DNA of 15,270 nt from CAMYMG01 sp038259455 (GTDB lineage Bacteria > Pseudomonadota > Alphaproteobacteria > Rhizobiales > Rhizobiaceae): contig JBBSOT010000080.1 in assembly GCA_038259455.1 (NCBI GenBank), forward strand, positions 1-15,270. The letters are read 5' to 3'. A program made the translations under genes and the position numbers. The notes below the pieces were generated by a model, which searched no databases, was not told the DNA's origin, and saw nothing but the letters and a program-made list of their open reading frames with translations. Positions 1-7,701 of this stretch are shown one piece after another. Numbering within the stretch: the stretch's first letter is position 1; the number at the start of each line of letters is the position of its first letter.

Positions 1-66
1 CAAGTCTTGTAGTCATGTTCAGTCTCCGGTTTCGAAATCTTGTAGTGAACCGTTAGGGTCCTGGCC

Positions 67-2154
67 CTAGCCCATCCGGCCTGGCAGCCAGAGCACGATT
101 TGCGGGAACATGTAGAGGAGCACGATGAAGCCAAGCATCAGCGCGACAAATGGCAGTACGCCAAGCGTGATGTCGCGCAGCGGCACATTGCTCATGCCGC
201 GCAGAATGAACAGCACGATGCCGACCGGCGGCGTTATCAGCCCGACTTCCACCAGTATGACCAGCACGATCCCGAACCAGATCGGATCGAGCCCAAGCGC
301 AACGACGATCGGATAGGTTACCGAGAGTGTCATCAGCATCATCGAGATCGACTCGATGAACATGCCCAGGATCAGATAGAAGATCGCCATCAGACCCAAC
401 ACCATCCAGGGCTGCAGGTCCCAGGCCGTGACGGTGCTGACGAGTTCGCGCGGCACCCGCAGAAAGTCGAACACCCAGCTGAAAATGGAGGCCCCGATGA
501 CGATGAGCATGATGAAGGACGTCACGGTGACCGTGTCGTAAAGCACCTTGTAAAGTATCTGAGTATCCATCTTGCGCTGCTGGAAGCATAGCCCCAGAGC
601 TGCAACGGCACCCACGGCACCAGCTTCCGTCGGAGTCGCAATGCCGAAGTACAGCGACCCGAGAACGGCCGTGATGAGGACCATGAAGGGCAGCACCGCA
701 ACAAGTGCGCGCATTTTCTCGGCCATCGTATAGGACTCGCCCAGAGGAACCGACGAAGGGCTGATATAGGACCAGACGACGACGGCCGCGGCGAACAGGC
801 CAGCCAGCAGAAATCCCGGCACAATGCCGGCGACGAACAGAACCGTGATCGGCGCGCCCACTGTGTTGCCGTAGATGATCATGGCAATGCTCGGCGGGAT
901 CAGGATGCCGAGCGTCGCGCCCGCCGCGACCAGTCCGTATGTCAGGCGGTTCGAGTAACCTCTTTCGGTCATTTCCGGTGCCGCAACACGGCCAAGGGTC
1001 GCAGCCGTCGCCAGGCTGGAGCCCGAGACGGCAGCAAACACCGCCGAAGCGCCAACCGTGGCATGACCGAGGCCGCCCCGGGTGCGGCCAAACCAGACGA
1101 CAAGCATGTCGAAAAGCTTCACGGTCACGCCGCTTTGCACGAGCAACGATCCCATCAGTACGAAAGTCGGCACGGCCGTCAGTGTAAAGGAGTTGATCGA
1201 GGTCCAGGAGCGGTCGGCAAGGATTGGCAGTTGTGGCTGCTGGATCATGTAGAGCAGTCCGGTCATGCCAACGATGCCCATGGTGATGCCGACGGGCACA
1301 CCGATGACAAGCATGGAAAGCAGTGCCGTGACCAGTATCAGTCCCGTCGCCAGCAATGACATGTCCTGAGTCAGATGGAACAGGCCCGACATCAGGACGA
1401 CGATGAACAGCAGGGCTATGCCGACACGCCAGCCACTCCAGAGGAAGCAACCGGCGATAAGACCGCCGACAATCGCAAGCGTCGCGCAGTCGAGACGGGT
1501 GCCCTCCAGGCGAATATCATCACGACCGATCAGCGCCAGCGCCGCGATCACGCCAAGGACGATCAACGGCAGGGCCGCCCGCCGCCAGACAGCAGCAGGT
1601 GCTGTCTTGACACAGATCTCCTGCAGCAGCGCGGCGCAAAACAGCGCGTAGCCCACAACGACCGGAATCTCAGGTATCCATTGGGGTGTTGCAAGCAGGC
1701 CCCAGTCGCGTGTCCCGTTGATGTATTCCGACACGGTGAAGCAGTACATCTCCCAGCCGGCCACACCGGCAAATATCAATCCCAGCCAGGCCCCCACCAG
1801 CTCCATCAACTGCCGGGTGGGCGGCGAGACGTTGTCGATGAGCATCTCGACCTGGATATGGGCGCCCTCCCGCTGCCCAACAGCCAAACCAAGGAAGACC
1901 AGCGCGACGAAGGCGTAGACGCTGATCTCGGCTACCCAGGTCGTCGGCATGTTGAAGACCGAGCGCATGAAGACTTCGTAGACGACGATCGACGTCATGA
2001 AGGCCAGCGTCAGCGATGACAACAGCCCGGCAAAACGGGTTACCAAGTCGATGCCCCTGATGAACACACCGCCGGTCAGACCGCTATCGGGCATCCGGTT
2101 CGTTGCAGTGTGGGGAGCAACTTCGCTGGGCAGTTCCGCAATGGTGTGGGCCAT
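67..2154 (-). CDS. TRAP transporter fused permease (DctQ-DctM)
   Basis: Inner-membrane part of a tripartite ATP-independent periplasmic (TRAP) transporter, which takes up an organic acid or similar solute using a sodium gradient. The 695 residues combine both membrane subunits. About residues 30-185 are the small DctQ-type domain, with its N-x-P-x-x-W-x-x-E signature at N68-P70-W73-E76. About residues 270-690 are the large DctM domain, with AVSGSS (375-380) and LGILIPPS (415-422), both typical of DctM. Residues about 193-260 are extra hydrophobic segments linking the two. The ATG is supported by GGAGG/GGAG about 8-10 nt upstream (plus-strand CTCCTCC at 2163-2169). It is divergent from the binding-protein gene, so the two together make a complete system. 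Family assignment is near certain; the substrate cannot be told from the sequence. Confidence 0.95.
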   Translation of the reverse strand: MAHTIAELPSEVAPHTATNRMPDSGLTGGVFIRGIDLVTRFAGLLSSLTLAFMTSIVVYEVFMRSVFNMPTTWVAEISVYAFVALVFLGLAVGQREGAHIQVEMLIDNVSPPTRQLMELVGAWLGLIFAGVAGWEMYCFTVSEYINGTRDWGLLATPQWIPEIPVVVGYALFCAALLQEICVKTAPAAVWRRAALPLIVLGVIAALALIGRDDIRLEGTRLDCATLAIVGGLIAGCFLWSGWRVGIALLFIVVLMSGLFHLTQDMSLLATGLILVTALLSMLVIGVPVGITMGIVGMTGLLYMIQQPQLPILADRSWTSINSFTLTAVPTFVLMGSLLVQSGVTVKLFDMLVVWFGRTRGGLGHATVGASAVFAAVSGSSLATAATLGRVAAPEMTERGYSNRLTYGLVAAGATLGILIPPSIAMIIYGNTVGAPITVLFVAGIVPGFLLAGLFAAAVVVWSYISPSSVPLGESYTMAEKMRALVAVLPFMVLITAVLGSLYFGIATPTEAGAVGAVAALGLCFQQRKMDTQILYKVLYDTVTVTSFIMLIVIGASIFSWVFDFLRVPRELVSTVTAWDLQPWMVLGLMAIFYLILGMFIESISMMLMTLSVTYPIVVALGLDPIWFGIVLVILVEVGLITPPVGIVLFILRGMSNVPLRDITLGVLPFVALMLGFIVLLYMFPQIVLWLPGRMG

Positions 2155-2162
2155 CGATTTGT

Positions 2163-2169
2163 CTCCTCC
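2163..2169 (-). promoter_or_regulatory. Ribosome binding site of TRAP permease
   Basis: The minus strand reads GGAGGAG, 8-10 nt before the ATG at 2154. This fixes the start of the fused permease. Confidence 0.7.
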
Positions 2170-2198
2170 GTATGCCGGGCTGGTGCAGGCGGGCCGTG

Positions 2199-2220
2199 CC
2201 GCTCGTTAGCATGCGAGCGG
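2199..2220. repeat. Inverted repeat in TRAP intergenic region
   Basis: Perfect 7-bp arms CCGCTCG (2199-2205) and CGAGCGG (2214-2220) flank an 8-nt loop that begins TTAGC. It lies directly upstream of the plus-strand -35 box and in the presumed 5' leader of the divergent permease gene. It could be a protein-binding site or an mRNA hairpin in that leader. Only the symmetry is observed; the function is inferred. Confidence 0.45.
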
Positions 2221-2221
2221 G

Positions 2222-2250
2222 TTGACAGGCAACAGAATGTATTATCGTAT
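2222..2250 (+). promoter_or_regulatory. Candidate sigma70-type promoter for dctP
   Basis: A consensus -35 hexamer TTGACA (2222-2227) is followed after 17 bp by a weak -10 TCGTAT (2245-2250). It is about 75 bp upstream of the dctP start. The -35 match is exact and the -10 poor, which suits an activated or regulated promoter. An imperfect palindrome covers the -10. Confidence 0.5.
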
Positions 2251-2258
2251 GCTGATAC
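2239..2258. promoter_or_regulatory. Candidate GntR operator
   Basis: An imperfect 20-bp palindrome of the form GTATtAtC-GTAT-GcTgATAC, with six of eight arm positions symmetrical. It overlaps the -10 region of the dctP promoter. GTAT/ATAC half-sites are common among FadR-subfamily GntR regulators, and such a regulator is encoded at 3473-4156. The symmetry is seen; the assignment to that protein is inferred. Confidence 0.4.
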
Positions 2259-2313
2259 CACGAACAGTCCGATGACGCGGGCTGCTGTGTAGTTCTTTAG
2301 AAAATAGGTCGGT

Positions 2314-2318
2314 GGAGG
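2314..2318 (+). promoter_or_regulatory. Ribosome binding site of dctP
   Basis: GGAGG ending 5 nt before the ATG at 2324. It settles the start in favour of that ATG over the in-frame GTG at 2312. Confidence 0.75.
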
Positions 2319-2323
2319 ATTTT

Positions 2324-3355
2324 ATGATCGAGAGTTTCAAGCGTCTTTTGTCTGGAGCGACGGTTTGTGCAGTCATGATATCGGCTGCATCTGTGGCGCA
2401 TGCTCAGAAAAGTCCAGAGTACGATTTCACCATGGCGGTGATCACGTCTCCGGGCGATGTCTACACAGCGATGACACAAGGCCTGCCGGAGCGCATCTCC
2501 AAGGCGACGGATGGCCGCGTCCAGGTAACCGTCAGCGATTCACTCGTGGCGGCAAATCAGGTGGCGAGCGCGGTCCGCGATGGCCGCATTCCGATGTCGG
2601 CAGCACTCCACACCTACATCTCGTCGGAAGACCCCCGAATGGGCATCTTCAATCTGCCGGGACTGATCAACAATATCGACGAATACAACACCGTACGCGA
2701 GGCGTTCTGGCGCGAGGACGTCAAGAACATCTGGGCTGACAATTGGAACGCGGTCATGCTTGCCGACGGTGCCTGGTGCCCGACGGCCCTGTTCTCAAAG
2801 ACGCCGATTCACACGGTCGAGGACTTCAAGGGCAAGCGCGTTCGGATCCACAATCCGCAAACGGCGGAACTGATGAGCGCGCTTGGCGCGCAGCCGGTCC
2901 CGATGCCAACGTCGGAAGTGACGCCAGCACTCGAACGCGGCGTTATCGACGCCGTCTTCACGTCGATCTGCGTTGGATCGGCCTTCGAACTTCCACGCGT
3001 GGCACCAAATGTACAAGACTGGGCCATGTCGCCGGTCACCGGTTGGGTCATCCTCGTCAATGCCGATGTCTGGAAGGAAATGCCGGACGATCTGAAGCAG
3101 AAGATCGAAACCGCCATGCTGGAGCTTCAGGACGAGGCGTTCTCGACCTACCAGACCTATATCGATACGGCCAAGGAGAAGGTCGAATCGCTGGGCTCGG
3201 AACTTTGGGTGGCATCCGATGAACTGAAGGCAGAGGCGAGTTCGGCGCAGTACGCCGATCCGGCCTATGCCTCGTGGTACGCCAGGGCCAAGGAGCTTGG
3301 CGTCGACGGCGAGGCCTATGTCGAAAAGGTTCGTGAAGCCCTCGGCAAGGAGTAG
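2324..3355 (+). CDS. dctP: TRAP transporter substrate-binding protein (DctP family)
   Basis: Periplasmic binding subunit that captures the solute and delivers it to the fused DctQM permease. With the ATG at 2324 it is 343 residues, usual for DctP. It opens with a Sec signal peptide (basic SFKRLL, hydrophobic stretch to about residue 24, A-H-A cleavage site near 27). The mature part contains KGKRVRI (170-175); R174 matches the family arginine that holds the ligand carboxylate. The following segment ending in LERGVIDAVFTS is also typical. A GTG at 2312 would be in frame, but it lies in the ribosome binding site (GGAGG, 2314-2318, 5 nt before the ATG), so the ATG is preferred. Cys152 and Cys216 of the mature protein could form a disulfide. 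A strong terminator follows. The ligand is unknown. Confidence 0.95.
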   Translation: MIESFKRLLSGATVCAVMISAASVAHAQKSPEYDFTMAVITSPGDVYTAMTQGLPERISKATDGRVQVTVSDSLVAANQVASAVRDGRIPMSAALHTYISSEDPRMGIFNLPGLINNIDEYNTVREAFWREDVKNIWADNWNAVMLADGAWCPTALFSKTPIHTVEDFKGKRVRIHNPQTAELMSALGAQPVPMPTSEVTPALERGVIDAVFTSICVGSAFELPRVAPNVQDWAMSPVTGWVILVNADVWKEMPDDLKQKIETAMLELQDEAFSTYQTYIDTAKEKVESLGSELWVASDELKAEASSAQYADPAYASWYARAKELGVDGEAYVEKVREALGKE

Positions 3356-3376
3356 GTTTCGACCGATGTAATTTAC

Positions 3377-3414
3377 AGATCCGCGTCCGGAAACGGTCGC
3401 GGATTTGTCGTTTT
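3377..3414 (+). terminator. Intrinsic terminator after dctP
   Basis: Arms ATCCGCG (3379-3385) and CGCGGAT (3398-3404) pair fully. After a T-T mismatch, CCG pairs with CGG around a GAAA tetraloop (3390-3393). A T-rich tail ends in TTTT at 3411-3414. It sits 21 nt after the dctP stop and separates dctP from the regulator gene. Confidence 0.8.
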
Positions 3415-3440
3415 GATACTGCCGGTTCGTCCGCTAAGAT
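3413..3440 (+). promoter_or_regulatory. Candidate promoter of GntR regulator
   Basis: TTGATA (3413-3418) and TAAGAT (3435-3440) are 16 bp apart, with five and four of six consensus matches. The start site would fall near 3446, about 25 nt before the ATG. The -35 box overlaps the T tract of the dctP terminator. Confidence 0.45.
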
Positions 3441-3472
3441 GATAGACATCGATAGCACAATCGGACAATTGA

Positions 3473-4156
3473 ATGCTGACGCAGGACAGGCCCGTGGATC
3501 TGAGAGTGGAACGACACGCAGCGCCGCTGCGCCATGGTGTGACGGACAGTATCCGCAATGCCATTGCGCTGGGTCACTTCAAGCCCGGTGAGCGGCTGCC
3601 GGAACGGGTTTTGTGCGAGACCACTGGCGTCAGCCGCACCTTGGTGCGTGAAGCCCTGCGGCAGCTCGAGTCCGAAGGTCTGATCGACGTGGTGCCGCAT
3701 CGTGGACCTGTCGTCGCCATTCTGACGATCAAGGAAGCGAAGGACATCTACCGGGTGCGCGCCGAACTCGAAGGACTTGCCAGCGAACTCTTCGCCGCGG
3801 AAGCGTCGGAAGACGCCAGGGGAAAGCTGGTTGAGGCGTTCGAACAGCTCAAGTCCTCCTCCAAGAGTACCAACAGCCTGGAGCGGTTGAAGGCCAAGAA
3901 CGACTTCTATCAGAGCCTGATCAATGGCTCGGGCAATGCGGCGCTCGGAACAAGCCTGCATTTCCTGAATTCGAGAATCATGCTGTTGCGAGCGCGTTCT
4001 CTGCAGGCGCCGGGCCGCATCGAGGAAAGTATCAAGGAACTCGGCGATCTTGTCGTCGCCTTGCTGGCCCGCGATGGCAAGAAGGCAAGGTCGCTTGCGG
4101 TCTTGCACGTCAACAAAGCCGCGACTGCCGCTATCGGCGAGGCCGTAGACGAGTAA
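3473..4156 (+). CDS. GntR family transcriptional regulator (FadR/FCD subfamily)
   Basis: A 227-residue DNA-binding regulator. The N-terminal winged helix-turn-helix (about 12-80) shows the GntR pattern: SIRNAIALG, KPGERLPE, TGVSRTLVREALRQLESEGL, then a wing ending VPHRGPVVA. Residues about 88-222 form an all-helical FCD ligand domain. FCD proteins usually carry an Asp and three His that bind a metal. Here the expected D-x-x-F-H reads K142-x-x-F145-Y146, and the usual EH of a later helix is E189-L190; only H212 of the last position remains. It may therefore bind its effector without metal. It follows the TRAP genes and is most simply their ligand-responsive repressor. No strong ribosome binding site precedes the ATG, so the exact start is less sure. 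Confidence 0.9.
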   Translation: MLTQDRPVDLRVERHAAPLRHGVTDSIRNAIALGHFKPGERLPERVLCETTGVSRTLVREALRQLESEGLIDVVPHRGPVVAILTIKEAKDIYRVRAELEGLASELFAAEASEDARGKLVEAFEQLKSSSKSTNSLERLKAKNDFYQSLINGSGNAALGTSLHFLNSRIMLLRARSLQAPGRIEESIKELGDLVVALLARDGKKARSLAVLHVNKAATAAIGEAVDE

Positions 4157-4174
4157 GGCCCGACAGACCGATTG

Positions 4175-4335
4175 CTGGTAGAGGGCTCGTGCGAGACGAG
4201 GCACGCCCGGTCCCGTTCCATCCGGCTCATAGTCGCCGCCGTCACGCCTGCCTCGCGTAGTTCGAAAAGACGCGCAATTCCGCACGCCTCCAGAAAAGCG
4301 GAGGCGATCAAGCGCTGGGACCTGGCTGAAGGCAT
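4175..4335 (-). pseudogene. Frameshifted relic of AbiEi-type winged-helix protein
   Basis: From an ATG at 4335, the minus strand reads about 48 residues resembling the N-terminal winged helix of type IV toxin-antitoxin AbiEi antitoxins: RSQRLIASAFLEA, then FELREAGVTAATMSRMERD. The expected wing (basic, then G-L-Y-Q) appears one frame over as VPRLARALYQ near 4175-4205. This indicates an indel, and nothing recognisable follows. The rest of the antitoxin and any AbiEii toxin are absent. The 4157-4503 intergenic stretch holds nothing else that I recognise. The homology is judged by eye. Confidence 0.5.
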
Positions 4336-4503
4336 TTGATACGGCAGCTCGGACTATGGGACCTATGGTTCGACGATTTGAATCATCATTGAGGACCTAA
4401 GGAGCCGGCAGTCCTTCAGGTTGCTCCCCGATTTGCCGATGCTCTGCCAGCGGCACACCGGCTTTGGAATGGCAGGTGGCAGACCAGACCATTCAGGGCC
4501 GCA

Positions 4504-7500
4504 TCACGTGCGCAACACGCGATAGATCGCCGGAATGACGAGCACCGTGAGAAGTGTCGACGACGCCAGACCGAACAGCAGCGAAATCGCCAGCCCCTGG
4601 AAGATCGGATCAGTCAGGATCACCGCCGCACCGATCATGGCTGCAAGCGCCGTCAGCAGGATCGGTTTGAAGCGGATGGCCCCTGCCTCGATCAGGATCT
4701 CCGTCAGAGGCCGGTCGGTGGAGTCGGCATGGCGGATGAAGTCGACCAGCAGGATGGAGTTGCGCACGATGATGCCGGCAAGCGCGATAAAGCCAATCAT
4801 CGACGTCGCCGAGAACGGTGCTCCAAACAGCCAATGCCCGCCGAGTATGCCGATGAAGGTCAAGGGGATCGGGGTCAGTATCACCAGCGGCACTTTGAAG
4901 GAACCGAACTGGGCGACGACGAGAATGTAGATGCCGAGAAGCGCGACACCGAAGGCGGCACCCATGTCGCGGAAAGTAACCCAAGTGACTTCCCACTCGC
5001 CGTCCCATAGCAGCGTCGATGTGCTTTCGTCATCCGGCTGGCCGTGCAGCGAGATTTCCGGCTTCGTCAAGCCGGTCCAGTCCTGCGCGTCGATCGCTTC
5101 GCTGACCGCCAGCATGCCGTAAAGTGGCGCTTCGAAACTGCCAGCCAGCTCAGCCGTCACCATTTCGGCGGCGCGTCCGTTGTGACGGAAGACCGGGAAG
5201 GAGGCGCGTTCCTCGACCACACGTACGACGTCGCCGAGTTCGACCACTCCACGGTCTCCGGGCAGGACGTTGGCTGGTATAGGCGTCGTCAGGAAACGCT
5301 CGTCGAGAGTTTTTTCGCCCTTCCGCCGCTCGAGCCGGATCGGGATTGGCTGGCGCCCGCCGCCGCGGTGCGAATAGCCGACAGTCATGCCGCCGCTGAG
5401 AACGGCGATCGTGTTGAAGACATCGCCCTCCTCGACATGGAAGAATTCCGCGTCGTCGGTGGAGATCGTCATGCGAAGCCTGCGCGCCGGCTGGCCGTAG
5501 GAGTTGTCGATGTCGACGATGAAGGGAACGGCGCGGAACGCCGCCTCGACCTTCGCCGCAACCTCCCGGCGGGTATTGCCGTCGGGACCGTAGATCTCTG
5601 CCAGAAGCGTCGCCATGACGGGGGGGCCGGGCGGTGGTTCGACGACCTTCAGGCTGGTTCCGGCCGGCACCGGAAGCGCCGAGATGCGCTCACGGATATC
5701 GAGTGCGATGTCGTGGCTGCTGCGATCCCGATCGGACTTCGGCAGAAGGTTCAGCGCCACGTCACCCTGTTGAGGCTCCGCGCGCAGGAAAGAGTGCCGG
5801 ACGAGTCCGTTGAAGTTGAAGGGAGCAGCTGTTCCCGCATAGGTCTGGACCGAAAGCACCTCGTCGAGTTCGAGCACCGCGCGGGCGATGGATTGCGCAA
5901 CCGCGTCGGTCGCCTCGACCGAAGATCCTTCCGGCAGGTCGATGGTCACCGAGAGTTCCGACTTGTTGTCAAAGGGCAGCAGCTTGACCGTAACATGCTT
6001 GGTGTAGAACAGCGCCAGCGAGGCGAGAGTCAGCATGCCCACGACGAGCAGAAAGACCCAACTCGCCTTCTTCGACGCCAGGATCGGCCGGGCGACGGCA
6101 GTGTAGGCGCGGCCGAGCAGACCACCGCCGCCATGGTTCTGATGGGCAGGCACCGGCGCCCGTCCGGCAAACTTAAGCATCAGCCATGGCGTCACCATCA
6201 CCGCGACAAAGAAGGAGAAGATCATCGCCGCCGACGCATTGGCCGGGATCGGGCTCATATAGGGGCCCATCATACCCGAAACGAAAAGCATCGGCAGCAG
6301 CGCGGCGACCACGGTCAGCGTGGCGACGATCGTCGGGTTGCCGACTTCCGCCACCGCTTCGATCGCGGCCTGCTGGCGATCGCGCCCATTGCCCATTGCC
6401 CAGTGGCGCGAGATGTTCTCGATCACCACGATCGCGTCGTCCACGAGGATGCCGATGGAAAAGATCAGCGCGAACAGCGAGACGCGGTTCAGCGTGTAAC
6501 CCATGACGCGCGAGGCAAACAGTGTGAGCAGGATGGTGACAGGGATGACGATCGCCACGACCATGGCTTCGCGGCGGCCGATGGCGACCCAGACCAGCGC
6601 GATGATCGAGATCGTCGCCAGGCCAAGATGGTAGAGCAGCTCGTTGGCCTTCTCGTTGGCCGTCTCGCCATAGTCGCGCGTGACCTCGACAGACAGGTCG
6701 GCCGGAATCAGGCCGCCCTTCAGCATGTCGACCCGGTGCAGGATCGCGTCAGCCACCGACACCGCGTTGGAGCCTGCCCGCTTGGCGACCGCGACGGTCA
6801 CCGACGGCACGCGTGTCACGCCCGTCGGCGACCTCGTCAGCGTCGAGACCAGTGCGTCGCCGGTGTCGGTGGCGAAGGCTACATCGGCGACATCGCGGAC
6901 ATATACCGGTCGGTTGTCTCGCGCGGTCAGCAGCAGATTGCCGATCTGGTCGGGCGAGCCTAGCGTCTCGCCGGCGACGATGTCGATCTGCTCGCCTTCA
7001 TTGCGTACCCGGCCTGCCGGAAAAGCCTTGTTGGCGCCCGAGACCTTGGCCGCGAGTTGCTGCAGGGTCACGCCGTAAAGGGCGAGCTTTTCCGGATCCG
7101 GCGCGACGCGGATGATCTCTCCGATATCGCCGACCAAATAGGTCAGGCCGACATTGTCGATCTTGGCGATTTCGGTACGCAATTCGCGCGCGATGCGGGT
7201 GATGTCGTTGGCCGTTATACTCGCGGCCACTTCCGGTTTCGGCGACAGCGTCAGCGTGACAATGGCGACGTCGTCGATGCCGCGGCCAACGATGTTGGGC
7301 TCGGGCACGCCGACGGGAATGCGGTCCATATTGGCGCGCACCCTGTCGTGGACGCGCAGCACCGCGGCGTCCGACGAAGTGCCGACCACGAAGCGGGCGG
7401 TGACCATCACCTGGTCGTCGCGGCTCTGCGAATAGACATGCTCGACACCGTCAATGCCCTTGACGATCGTTTCCAGCGGCTCGGTGATCAGCTTGACGGC

Positions 7501-7701
7501 ATCATCGGCCTTGAGGCCGTCGGCACGCACGAAGATGTCGACCATCGGCACCGATATCTGTGGCTCCTCCTCGCGCGGCAGTGTGAGCAGCGCTACCAGA
7601 CCGAATGCAAAAGCGGCAACCAGTAACAGCGGCGTCAGCGGCGAGGCGATGAAGGCCCGCGTCAGTCTGCCGGCAATACCCAAGGCGGCCGGATCTTTCA
7701 T
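4504..7701 (-). CDS. RND family efflux transporter permease subunit
   Basis: A 1065-residue inner-membrane proton-driven pump of the AcrB/resistance-nodulation-division superfamily, full length for the family. It has an N-terminal transmembrane helix (about 20-40) ending TLPREEEPQ, a porter domain, helices 2-6 (about 358-520), a second helix starting near 555, a second porter domain, and a final helix bundle. Helix 4 carries FSIGILVDDAIVVIENI, with the paired aspartates D421-D422 used for proton relay. Its ATG overlaps the adaptor gene stop (ATGA, 7698-7701), so the two are translationally coupled. An outer-membrane channel gene is not present here. The small DUF2892 gene at the head of the operon and a BigR-like site at its promoter suggest induction by reactive sulfur. 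The exported substrate is unknown. Confidence 0.95.
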   Translation of the reverse strand: MKDPAALGIAGRLTRAFIASPLTPLLLVAAFAFGLVALLTLPREEEPQISVPMVDIFVRADGLKADDAVKLITEPLETIVKGIDGVEHVYSQSRDDQVMVTARFVVGTSSDAAVLRVHDRVRANMDRIPVGVPEPNIVGRGIDDVAIVTLTLSPKPEVAASITANDITRIARELRTEIAKIDNVGLTYLVGDIGEIIRVAPDPEKLALYGVTLQQLAAKVSGANKAFPAGRVRNEGEQIDIVAGETLGSPDQIGNLLLTARDNRPVYVRDVADVAFATDTGDALVSTLTRSPTGVTRVPSVTVAVAKRAGSNAVSVADAILHRVDMLKGGLIPADLSVEVTRDYGETANEKANELLYHLGLATISIIALVWVAIGRREAMVVAIVIPVTILLTLFASRVMGYTLNRVSLFALIFSIGILVDDAIVVIENISRHWAMGNGRDRQQAAIEAVAEVGNPTIVATLTVVAALLPMLFVSGMMGPYMSPIPANASAAMIFSFFVAVMVTPWLMLKFAGRAPVPAHQNHGGGGLLGRAYTAVARPILASKKASWVFLLVVGMLTLASLALFYTKHVTVKLLPFDNKSELSVTIDLPEGSSVEATDAVAQSIARAVLELDEVLSVQTYAGTAAPFNFNGLVRHSFLRAEPQQGDVALNLLPKSDRDRSSHDIALDIRERISALPVPAGTSLKVVEPPPGPPVMATLLAEIYGPDGNTRREVAAKVEAAFRAVPFIVDIDNSYGQPARRLRMTISTDDAEFFHVEEGDVFNTIAVLSGGMTVGYSHRGGGRQPIPIRLERRKGEKTLDERFLTTPIPANVLPGDRGVVELGDVVRVVEERASFPVFRHNGRAAEMVTAELAGSFEAPLYGMLAVSEAIDAQDWTGLTKPEISLHGQPDDESTSTLLWDGEWEVTWVTFRDMGAAFGVALLGIYILVVAQFGSFKVPLVILTPIPLTFIGILGGHWLFGAPFSATSMIGFIALAGIIVRNSILLVDFIRHADSTDRPLTEILIEAGAIRFKPILLTALAAMIGAAVILTDPIFQGLAISLLFGLASSTLLTVLVIPAIYRVLRT

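Noticed and set aside
53..69. Hairpin TAGGG-CCCTA at the end of the TRAP permease as a terminator
   Set aside because: Only 5 bp, overlapping the stop codon, and with no T tract on the minus strand.
53..1450. 465-residue minus-strand frame inside the TRAP permease region
   Set aside because: Out-of-frame shadow of the permease, with Arg/His/Cys-rich text and no membrane helices. The permease frame has strong family motifs.
2312..2323. GTG start of dctP four codons upstream
   Set aside because: The GTG is part of the ribosome binding site GGAGG, and the ATG at 2324 gives a normal signal peptide.
4355..4400. tRNA-like T-arm (GATTCAAATC on the minus strand)
   Set aside because: The closing stem does not pair and no acceptor, D or anticodon arms are found around it.
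5044..6963. 639-residue open frame on the plus strand opposite the RND pump gene
   Set aside because: It is an antisense shadow of the pump: low complexity, rich in Arg, Asp and His, no domain. High-GC coding DNA often leaves such open antisense frames.
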